Assembly: GCA_025490895.1 (NCBI GenBank)
Contig: JALPQI010001748.1
Coordinates: forward strand, 49,631 to 113,630
Direction: 5' to 3'
DNA: 64,000 bases
From: Thaumatotibia leucotreta
Lineage: Eukaryota > Arthropoda > Insecta > Lepidoptera > Tortricidae
Shown: positions 1 through 12,200 of the stretch, piece by piece
Layout: every line of letters starts with the position of its first letter
How positions within the stretch are numbered: the stretch's first letter is position 1
The notes under the pieces: model-generated
Told to the model about the DNA's origin: nothing
Databases searched by the model: none
What the model saw: only the letters and a program-made list of their open reading frames with translations
Program-made: the position numbers and the translations under genes

Positions 1-150
1 ATTCTGAAATTTCCGTGAAAAGCCCAAGGTAAAGCATTTTGCAACACATCTGTATTCATGATACTTATCCACTACTAGGGACTACCCTGAAACCCATCAG
101 ACATTTTGAAGGCTCAAGGAATGTAAATCCTTGACGACGTAAATACTCAC

Positions 151-234
151 GCCCAATTCCATGATGAGAGCGTCAATAATACTTCCAATGACCGTTATGA
201 AATCGAATGTATTCCATGGATCTTTGAAAAAATT
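151..234 (-). CDS. cac: cac exon 25: repeat IV S3, last exon in the window
   Basis: 84 nt. NFFKDPWNTFDFITVIGSII, then DALIMELG. S3 with the conserved Asp. Acceptor tttccag, donor gtgagt; phase 0. Repeat IV S4, pore, S6 and the C-terminal EF-hand and calmodulin-binding region must lie beyond the left edge of the window. Confidence 0.94.
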
Positions 235-3200
235 CTGGAAACATATTTACAATTATTTTTTATATATACTCGTTTAACACAATGCAAGTAATCACAGAAT
301 AGAAAATGCTAGTTAATAATTATATTAATATTACATCAAGAAATAGTAAAACATGAACAAGGGGCACAAATGTACACTTTCTATTCAGAACAAGTAGGAT
401 GTGGAGTGGGATAAGGAATCTCTCTCTTAGATAATTATCCGAAATAAAATTTTGCATATCTAGAATTTTTTAATTGAGTGACATGAAATCTATATCATAT
501 AAAAAATTAAGCGGCGTTTTAAATTCTATAAATTCTAATTTAATAATATTCAAGTCAGTACTGAATATTGAATGCTAAAAAAATCATTCTAAGATATGTT
601 AAAGAAAATAATGTGTGTTATCTTATATACACGGCATAATTGATTAGAAATGTAATTTATTCAATCGTACAATATCACGCCGTGTGTACAAGAAATATGT
701 TAACTTAAATCTGTTGTACTATTTGAAAGGTTGCTTACCTGACATCCGAAGGCAATCAGCTTCAACAAGGTCTCGAGAAGGAAGAAGATCGTAAAGATGA
801 GGTTCATTAATGATAACGAGTCCATGAGTAGTGTTGGAGCCTCGTGAAACTACCACAAAATCAATACCAATATTTTTAACCTCAAACTTTATAAGTTAGT
901 ACCTAGCCAGATTTATTTTTAATAATTTTCATAAAAATAATACCAGGGACACAGAACACAAATATTCAGAGATATTAAAAATAAATCTGGCATATTGGTT
1001 TAATAATCTAAAAAGATTAACTTTTACTACTATCTGCTATAACGTTAGAAAACAAACTCGTTTTGTGTTTATTATGTATTGGTGGATGTTATGTGTGTGC
1101 TGTTAAGTTCCCCATTTTCTTGACCCTGTTGTAAGTATATGTGTGTCAGTGTGTATATATGTTGATATAGTTATATTGTGGCTTCTCAGTGCAGCTCGTG
1201 CTTTCATGCATACAAATTAAACATACATGCACAATTGCGTTTCACAAAACTAGTAACATCAATTTTTGCAAATCCCCTGTAAGTTATTCAATGCTGACGA
1301 GAGATTTGCAATGTAGTGTACACTAAGGAGCAATAAAAGAGGTCACTGTAGATATTAAATACTCCACCATTTTTCAATGATCCTCAGTGCACTACCATAT
1401 ATAAATAATAGAAATAAACTTTTTTTACGAACCTTTGACTACAGCAGTACTTCACCAAGTTTCGATCCGACAGTTAACTTACCTGACCCATGTTCGGATG
1501 GCTAATTCTCTGAAGACAGCTTGAAACCACAATATAGTTAAAAGTAAAGGAACATTTATACTGACTGTGTGTGAAACAAACAAGTGCCGCATGCAGCAGG
1601 AAAGCCATGCTCAACAATGAAATGCCGAAAAATGGTTTCATTATCAATGGCATCTAAGCCTTTAATTTAAGAGAGAAATTTTGTAAAAGGTATCAAAATT
1701 GGGTGGTCATTGGGCAGGGATATTATTTACTCGGCTCGAATTATTCCCATACAGTCATGTAAATAGACAAAAAAACATGTTAGTAAACAGAAAGAGTACA
1801 TTTGTACCTATTTTTGCTGTTCCATAGTAACCAAATGATTTACCAGAACGATCCGTGTGTTGGTTTACTTACTTTGACACCATAAGCGATGATTTTCAAC
1901 ACCGTTTCCACAGAAAACATTCCAGTGAACCCCATATTCGAATACTTGAGGATATCCGCGTAGAGGTCATTTTGATTATAGTACTGCCATTTTGTGATGA
2001 TGTGCCAGGCGTATTGGATAAACCCATGGCAATGAAAATAGATATTTGTTACTCCATATAATCGTATCAAGTCTTCAATAATTTAATGAGTACTGATAGA
2101 TGTGATGTTTAGATAACTATACGTTGGCAAGTAATGTTGTATCATAGCTTTGGGCCTTACGATTTTGGGCGACGGTAAGTTAGAAAAGGATAACAAAAGA
2201 GAGGGATAGCATGAAATGAGGTGAGGTGAGGAAACGTGCTAACATGTCAGTAAGGTAAACAAAAATACACAGGGTCACAGTGAACGAGAGCATCAGCAAA
2301 TAATGCTTTCTGGCCTACTTAATAAAATAATACCGGAAATAATGTAACTTAATGAGGGGATTACTTAACACACAAATTCTGATCAATTCTGAACTTTTCT
2401 TTCGTTACTGGATTAGTATATTCCTATATAAATTTTGATTTCACGGTGAAATTTAAGCAGCTGATAGCCACCACCAACAATCACGCCTGGCAGTAGGCCA
2501 TTCCACGAAGCATGCAGATCGCTCACAAAAACAATTAGGAATAGGTCTTATACAAGATCATGCAACACGAACAACAATAATGGCTCATGCCCCGAGCTCA
2601 CTGCTTTCAGAGTAGTTGTGCATCAACAAGCACGAATAGTTCAATTTATATTTTGTGTTTCATTTTGCTGTAGATGTGCAGGAAGGATACGCTTATCGTG
2701 CAGTAGACATTGATACATACATAATGAATAGCAAGCAAGGATTCACGAAAGGAACACAGAACTGAACGAACGTAGGATCAAAACAATAAAAATATTCGTG
2801 GCGTACACTTGACGGGATAGGCTTAGACAGAATCACGGCGCATTCCGATGCAGTGTACCTAGTCTCGCGATGAGTTTATATTCCATATATGTCATTGTAA
2901 GTGTTGCATGTGTTGTGTAATTTTGAAAATCTTATGCCAGGCAGTACTTTGAATTTAATAGCCAATTTGTATTTGTTTCCTTCGAAGCTAGGGCGGGATT
3001 ACAGAGTGAGGTGTACACATTTTTGCAAGAAATGGGGTAGTCTGGTGCCGACAGGTATGGACGCACGCAAGTATAACAATTAGTGGAGATTATTATTAGG
3101 GACATTTTGCTCTTAACCAAAGTAGACAGTTGTTCAAGGAGCGGGCTCAATTGGAAATGGAGCATAAATATACTCGCCAATTTCAATGTATGTAGGTACG

Positions 3201-6200
3201 AAAAAATGGTCTGAGCGAATTCGTTCGGCTCTGACACATGCAACGTCAAAAGCCAGCGTCAACGTCGAGCAAATTCGCCCGAAGGCATTTTTTCCGTGCC
3301 TCGGGTACACCATGTCGAGTCCGGTCACATGCACCTCTCTAACTTTGGTTCAGCGCTTAGTGATTACCGAATTAGTTCTGCTAATCTAACTGGTCATCAA
3401 CTGTGCCTTGTGGTTGGGCTAACTTTTCCAGCAACTAATTCATTAGTGACCGCTTCTACATTTTACATTCAAAGTGCTTACTCATGTTTGTATGTAGTCT
3501 GTTTAAACGATATCTTGCTCTAGTGTATACAATACAATATTTATACCTACAGCTGCCGTCACGATTAAAATTCATATTATGTTTTAATATAAGTACTTAA
3601 ATATAGATATGATAGGAAGTTTTTGATACATACCTTCATCATGAGTAACAATGTGTTGAGAACGATGAGAGTCATGATGAAGTACTCAAAAGGCGTAGAG
3701 ACTACTATTCTCCACACTTTGTACTTAAAACTCGCCCTTTTGCTTGGCATATACCTCTCAAGAGGTCGCGCTTCTATAGTAAAGTCTATACACGATTTCT
3801 GTAAAAAAAAGTTTATATAAACATGATGCTAGGAAACAAGCAAAAATCGCTGTGCAGTGGTATATTACTAATTTCACCTACCTGATTTTTATCAATTTCA
3901 CCGTCTTGTAACTCGGCTTCACCTTGCTCTTGAAATGTGATAATTATCAGAGCTACGAATATGTTAACAAAGAAAAACGGAAACACCACAAAATAAACTA
4001 TATAAAATATGGACATTTCTATTCGAAAGTTTTGTATGGGTCCCCTATCTTCATACGTAGCGGCCATGGAGTTCTGTAACACCCTGAAAAAGAAGTGTTT
4101 TATGTTATTGATCGTGATCACGATATTGTTCAGGCATCGACTATTGTCAGTCTTCCAGAAACTACGAGTGACCGGCCAAATGCTCTAAACTTAACATACC
4201 TATGTGTTGACCAGACACTCGTAAGTTGGCCACATTTTGAACATTCCAAATATTGATTAACGACAAATTTTGTAAAGCGTGTTTATGCGAATCAGAGAAT
4301 ATTAGGTACCTACATGCCAGAATAATGTAAAATAAATAACTGGCAGTGAGATGTCAGGACTATTTTAGTAATTAAAACGGTTTTTTGTGCTTTACCCCAT
4401 CACTGTGTGGTTTGGAAAAACTAGTACGAGTGTAGGAACATGAACACTTACTGTGGCCACCCTTCTCCCGTCTGTACCGCAAAAAGTGTGAGCATGGCAG
4501 TGGCGACGTTGTCGTAATGGAAGAATTGCGTCGTCCACTGTCGTTTGCTTACTTTCGGCAGCAGGCTGTTAGCCTCGTAGACGAAATACGACCCTCTGTG
4601 AAAAAAGGATTTTTTTTTATAAGTTGTGATTTGTAAGGTTAGGTTGTCGTAACTGAACCTGCGAATTTTCGCTTGGCACACTAATACTTGAAATATATAG
4701 GCAAGACAAAGGGACACATGCAGTCTTTGTACTATTGCAGTTCTCTAAAGTTTTTATAAAACAATGTAAACGTTACTAACTATAAATATAATAAAAAGAA
4801 AACGAATTACACTTACTGGCAGTCTTCAAATGTATTCTTACTGATATCGTTGCAGTGAAAAAATTTACCATTAAAAAGTTGTACTGCAATTACAGCAAAT
4901 ATGAATTGAAACAATATGTACACAATGAGAATGTTAATGACGTTTTTCAAAGAGTTCACCACACAGTCAAACACTGCTTTTAATTTAGGTATCCGTTTTA
5001 TAGTTTTCAACGGCCTGAGCACTCGTAACACTCTTAGCGACTTTATTGTCGATAAATTTTGAGCGCCCTTCTTCACGCCTCTGCAACAATGAATATTATT
5101 ATAATATTTACGCATGTATTGTTATCTTTTTCAATCCAAATTAACAAGAAAAGTACCATTGCCCAGACAAATCAATTACCATACGTGCACCTTATGGTTA
5201 TTGTAATAAGGCCGCCGTACACCTGTAAGTTCTTACGTAAGTTATAAGGACGGGGCTAAGTATACTAAGGAATGAGATAGTGATATTCACCTCTCATTCC
5301 TTAGTATAGCTCCGTCCCTATAACTTACGTAATAACTTACAGGTGTACGAGCGCTCTAAGAGTCACTAATGGTACTTTGTTGACCTTCACGTACCCGATC
5401 TCAAAACCGAAGCTTACGAGGGCACATATTACGACAGCAGCATCCATGATGTTCCATAAGTCACGAAGATAAGCCCCTGGATGAAACAGTATGCCCAGAT
5501 CAACGATCTTGAGTAACATCTCAACGGTGAATACACCGGTGAATGCGTAATCGAATAAATTTAATATTTTATTCCTGAAAAAGAACGGACTTTGTATTAT
5601 TTTCTTGCAAAAACTGGAGAAAACAATATTACTCTTATAAAATCTTGAATGTAAAACCAAATGTCTTTTGCTTTCGATAGAATAAATTTTGTCTGTTTCC
5701 AACATGTAACTGAACATACTTCAAAAAATATACCTATTAGGTGAAGTTACATTTTAAAACATTAGAAACGCACCTTTGTTTCATATTTAAGTGTGAATTT
5801 AGCCTTCTGCTTCTTAGGTATAAGTAAATCATTCAATATAATGAAATAGTACCATCATGTCAGTTAAGAGAGAAAAACCAATGTTTTGCTGTTTAGCTAC
5901 AGATTGCTTTGACCACCACTATAACTAGGTATGACCACCATATTTTACTGATTCGTGTTTACAACTCACCAGGCGCTTTCTTCAACTACAGGATCTTCAG
6001 CCGCTAAAGCCGCCGAACTCATGCAAATAACAATCATGATAAAAAAATCAAAGTATTTTAAATTTACAACCCAGTGTGCGCCTCTCCTAATTCTGAAAGC
6101 AAAGAGAATAGAAACAATTGAAAGTAATGCATTATTTAAATCATTACTTACAACTACTACACACACAGACTTGAATGAATATTATTTAACCAAAGGATTT

Positions 6201-9200
6201 AGAATTTGAGTAATGGGCTTTTAAATCTATATTTTTATGTTGGTTAGTTGCTGTCCTCTAAAGAATAAACGCAAAAACTAGTTTTGAGAATGTCAATTAA
6301 ATATTTTATTAATACAGTTACAGTTTGCTAGTTATTTTAAATCTTAGTTCTTGCACTTATGCGTTTCTATGGGCAGAATTGTACTACACGGCTATAAATG
6401 TATACATTTCCTCAAACATTTTGAACTTCGGGTTTCTGATATACCTACAATGAAATTAGACACTTATTTGCCAAATATGTCAACGATTAACGCCCATAGT
6501 TCCAAAGACTAGTCATTAGCTTTCACTGATAATTAACTTACGGATTAGTGGGTGACAAAATGAACATGGACGAATATGGCAGCATTGGTTTTGGTCCATC
6601 TGGCACCTCGTCATCATCCTCCTTTTTGGCCTCTTCTTTCTTTTTGTTCTGAAATAGTTTTAAGAATGTATTAAAAATCTTGAAATGAAAACTAAAGTAT
6701 AATCTACAAATGACGTTAATATAAGTCATCTAGCAAGGCTCGAAATGAATTTAGTTTACGAATTAATCTATTACTTAAATCAAACTTCGAATTTGCAAAG
6801 TAATCAATGTTTATCGGTTTCTAATTTAAACGATTACAATATTTAATGATTAAGCAGTAGAAAATTATTATAGACAATAATACATTGTATATAACATATA
6901 ACATAAATATGATAACAAAACTAGTAGTAATCGATTGCGGACTCTACGACACACATGCATAGTATAGCTTTGTGTACGAGGTGACGTCATCACGTTGTGA
7001 ATGTCACACACATGACCCAGCCAGAAGAAAGGTGACGTAATTACAAACAACAATACATACTTACGCCCTGGAGAATACAAACGAATAGGTAAACATTTAA
7101 GTTATCTACACAACAACGATAACAATGTAAAGAACACCTATATTATAACCATTCGGCCCACAAAAGCGACACATACTCGCATGAGAACATTTCTAGAACA
7201 TTGCTGATTGAATAGGTTTTCAACATGTAATGATAGTTCACTATGTGGAAATTATCTCCGTAGTAGGATAGCAGGGAATGTAAGGATGACTCACATTACA
7301 CCGCGCAGAGCCCTACAAACGTTTTGTCCTAATGTTCATCAACATATTTCATTCCTCATATATGTAAGTACCAGTACGCATCAAAACCACATACTTATGT
7401 ATATTATGTATGTATGTACTCGTAATTTTTTGAACATTTAAATTAGGTGTGTTACATATGCCCGTCACTGAAATAATCCCTTTCTACTAATGGACGCCGG
7501 CATTAACTTCATTGCCAGCTTATATTGTACGCAAGAGATACTGACTCGGGGTCAGCACGGATTAGTGTGAGTCATCCATAAAATGTACACTGACCAACAA
7601 TGTTCTAAATGGTGCTACAATCGCGCATGATTAAGCCTAGCTTACACCATCACCATCGAGCTGCTTTTACCTTCCTGGTGGTAGGCGACGGAGAATCTAC
7701 TTCGGGTGGTATCCCGTCCACCGCGTGTAACGCTCCCATCTCTTTCTTCAATTCCTAATCTGCCGAAACAGAGGTTGTCGTATGAAACAAATTTTGTTCA
7801 GCACATCCGATCTTCCATACAACAACCGCTCGAAAGTGTTGTGTTATGCTCGTGGAAGAGTGGTTGAACATGCTATGACTTTGAAAATTGTGATTCTATC
7901 AACTCAGGTCGGAAGCATCAGAGGATGAAATAGTAACATTCATGTGAAAAACAGCGTGACAAAGTATGGAGAATGATGTACTTACTGCTAATTGCTTCTC
8001 TTTGTCCTCCTCGACCTGTTCCTCCTCCGCCGCCGTCAATTCCTGGAATGAGAAACGCAATATTTACACCAAAAGCTTCAAATATACAGGTGCGACACGA
8101 CAGTTTAACATCAACAGTGTAAATTGACAGAAAACAATAAATCTCAGATGACCTCATATTAGTTCCGCTGCAGCTTATATTATCTCAAAATAGTTCATTC
8201 AATATTTCATGTAATTAGTGAATATTTCACGAAAAGCATTTAATACAAGGTCAGCTTAGATACGAGTCTCGTTAGTAGAGTATTTACCTGGGCGTTAGCC
8301 AAGTTGTCAACAGCGATAGCAAGAAACACGTTGAGCAGAGTATAGTTCCCAAAAAGCACCAGAATAACGAAATATAAAGAGTAGATCATGCCCTTCTGAA
8401 TGCCACCTTGTGATTCGATGCCGTGATACATCACTTCATTCCAATCTTCACCTGTTAAAATCTGAAAGCAGAAACAGTTTGATGTGAGACATTTTTGATA
8501 AAAAAAATTGTCATAGGAAAAATATTACACTAAAATTGTCAATGGTCTGCTAAAAGTTTTTAAGTAAACCGTTTTCGAGATATCTGAGGGAAAATGCTAT
8601 GCGCATACCTCTTGGGCACGGAGACGGGCCGAGATGGTTATGTTTAATTTTCACGGGCTCATGGTTACCCACTGAAACCCCTTCTTCTGCTAACTTAAAG
8701 GCAAAGCGAGCCGGGAACGCCAAAGCACACTTCCGCGAGAAGGTACCCCCGAACTAGCTAAGTAGCCAAAGTAACGATTGTATATAAAATATAAAAAATA
8801 GTTGTTCAATATACACACCTGGAAGACAGTAAGCAGCGCTATAGGGAAGGTATTGAAGTTAGTCGGCGGCGTTCCCTCCTCGAAGTTGAACTGGCCACCG
8901 AACAACTGCATGCCGAGTAAAGCGAAGATGAGGATAAACAAGAACAGTAGGAACAGCAGTGAGATGATAGATCTCATGGAGTTCAGGAGTGATATCACTA
9001 GGTTCCTAAGCGACGACCAGTACTTGGTGACCTGGAATGTGAAGAAACATAATGGTAAGAAACGTAAATATGGAAATTTTAAAGGAAGATTACAATAGTC
9101 TGCTATTTCTGCTTAGTAAAGAAAAGTTGGGAATGATCTTGCCAACCAAATGCACATAATATGTATACCTATCTCGTCCAAAGGCATAAGTCATAGCATT

Positions 9201-12200
9201 ATTATTTGTGTTTGTAACGAATAGGTTAAAAAGTGAATCACTATCCGTTTACTCTCGTTAATTACACTAGGCTAATCTTTATGGAAATTTACAGTCATAA
9301 TAATGCTTACATCGCTGTAATGCAATAGTTATATATAAATAGTTGACCATTGAAGAGAAAACCATGTGTAGATTCTACCACGCTAAATCAGCTATTGATT
9401 CTTCGTTAAAATTTAATAGATGTACAGTTTTATGTACCTTGAATATCCTCAGCAGTCTTAACGCTCTCAACACAGACAAGCCGAACGAGCCGCCCTTCAC
9501 TTCGGACCACACTACTTCGAATATGGAGCCCGATATGACCACGCAGTCGAATCGGTTGAAAGAGGACTCGAAGTATATCCGCGGTCCCAAGGCATACATC
9601 TTCACCCACATCTCCATCATAAAAAGACCCAAGAACACAAATTCGGCATAATCTGAAAATATGTAATTCCCGTGAGTATACTCATGAAAATGGAAGTATG
9701 AATGTTCCAATAAAATATGCTTCTAACACTTACATAAAAATGAGGTCAGCCATTTTGGTTGTTTATAATGCTCGACAGCGACGCATATCGTGTTGAACAA
9801 AACCAACACTATGACGAACCAGTAGAACCACTGCGTCTTCACTGTATGCCGGATCCAAAAACGAAATCTCTTCTCCGCCCGCCAAAAGTCCGCACACTTG
9901 CCCACCGATCTCGTCTTGCTCTTCAAAAAACCTAAAAACACAAGAAACCTTTAACGAATTGCATTCTGTCTCCTTGTACGCCTAATAAATAAGCTTAATA
10001 TTCCGAACGACCAATGGCTAGCATCAACATTAGCTATAGGAAGAACTGGGATTTTAGCGTCATTCAGCTAAATGTCGTTGATGTTTCTAGCGTTGGCGAT
10101 GTCCTTGACGTGCTCGAATATGATTCTGTAGTAATTGGCATCGCCAATATCGAAATTCGATAACGCACTCGCTCGAATTCCACTCATAAATCTCTGACCC
10201 TTTGGGAATATCGTGTTATAAATATCCAGCCTCTTTCTAGTCACGCCGCAAGGTAACCTTTTCGCTGTAAGGATCTAAAGCTCAAGTCTATCAAGCTTTA
10301 GTTAACATGGAGAGTAGGAAGTTTACCAACAGATGAAAGAATAGCAAGGACGTCATAGAAGGTTCTCAAACGACTTTACGCCACATAACGGATGTTTTTG
10401 TGTTCGTAAAGGCGCTTTAACGGGATCTGAGAGGGGCCACTATTCTACGACTATGACTATACTATTTCGACTACATAGAAGTTGTAAAGGAATATTCTAC
10501 CAGCATCACGTTTGATCCCATACCTTGCTTTTTCTTTGGAACTGTAAACAACCAACACAGAAATAGAGTACGAATACTTAAAGGTTGGGTGGCAATGAGT
10601 GTAAAAGAAAATGAACACAGTCATGCAACATTCGCATATTTATGTAAGAAAATAAAAACGATTAATAAATCGCTAGTTGAAATTAAAACTATAAATTTTA
10701 CTGCAATAATAAGGCACGGAAACCTATTACCTTCTATATTCACAAGTAAGAAAGTTATTTAAATTATTGTGAATAGGTAAAATACTGTGGCTATTGACGC
10801 GTACATGTGTTTCTAATGAACAGAAGTACTTAAAACATTCATTTTGTACAGCTAGATGAAGTTACATATACTCGTATACTTGTACCTACTGGAAGTAAGA
10901 AATGAAAGATGAAAAACAGCAAAAAGAGTAGCCTACATAGGCATATTCTAATAACAGTAATAACTTTAATGAACTGAATAAACTTCAGGAAAAGTAATAA
11001 GATTAATAAGTCTGAGCAAACTTCTTTTCACATACGACTGAACATTCCGGCTAAGGGAATGTGAGGTAAGGAAAAATAAGTCAATTCAGCACTAGTTTCA
11101 ACAACAAAGACATCTCATCGTCATAATGCTACATGTTGCCATTTTGTTGAACTTGGCATTTTATTCAAAAGCTAGTTCCTTTTGCTGCCCACGACAATAA
11201 GAGCGTGTGAAGGAGACGGATATACTGACCGTCGTCACCGCACTCCTCGTCCTGCTCTTCTTCTTCAGTGTCGGTGCTTTTGCTCTTGCCGAGGTTTTTT
11301 AACTTTTTTTTGGCTGCTGCTTTTCTCCGAGCTGAAAATAAGGTAGTACGTTAAATATTATTTACTTTTGGCCGGGATTACATCAGTGAGGTCTTACGTA
11401 AGTTGTATTAAGGACGGCGATATACTAAGGAATGAGATAGTGATATATTCAATTTTTATTCCTGAGTGTACCCTACAACTTACGTAAGAATTCACAAATG
11501 TAATAGCGGGTAGGTATGTCCTATATAGTAAAAATCTGTCTTCAAAATTCTTTTAACTAAGATAAACATGTAATTATGAAACTTGGAAGATTGCTATTTA
11601 TGTGCCGTTTATTCGAATACAAACAATAAGTGTAAATGGATTTCACTATAATTCGTTGGTTAACAAGCTACGCCAAACTAATATTCTAAGGTATGTAAAT
11701 ATACTATAGGGTGGGCCAGTGATAAATTCCCTTTTGTCTCGACCTCCTTTGTTAAAATGCATTTATCATTGGCCCACCCTAATGCCAAGTGCTGAAAATA
11801 CACACCTTCTATTATGTGCATTTTCTCCTCCTCGGTGGTTCTTTCTTCAGCTAAAATTACTTCCTCTGAAAATGTGAACATACATATGTTTAAATTAAAA
11901 CTATCGCGAGGCATATTAACAAGTCATAATTCAAATATTTTTAAATACTACGCAATTGGTTCCGAGAGACTAGGTCTCCATTATCAAGCACTAATCCAAT
12001 GGAACACTAACCCGTCGTTGTGGGTCTTTGATAAAGGAGACCTAGGTGCATAGAAACATGTCGATGTGCAGAGATTACAAATGCGCTAATTTAATCGCTT
12101 AATTGTCTTAGTAATAGACCGGAATTACAACTGTGAGTTCCTGCGTAAGTTGTAGGGACGGAGCTATACCAGTGATATTTACCTCTCATTCTTTAGTAGG

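Larger units (their letters stand above)
235..3633 (-). other. Introns around the repeat IV S2 alternatives
   Basis: Apart from exons 24a and 24b these intervals (235-738, 850-1872, 1984-3633) show no other exon I can join in phase. They are AT-rich. The stretch at about 3130-3340 has element-like inverted motifs (gagcgaattcgttcggctc), but no family could be defined. Confidence 0.6.

Noticed and set aside
1855..2061. Plus-strand frame antisense to exon 24a
   Set aside because: Shadow of the real minus-strand exon, which carries the S2 motifs and splice sites.
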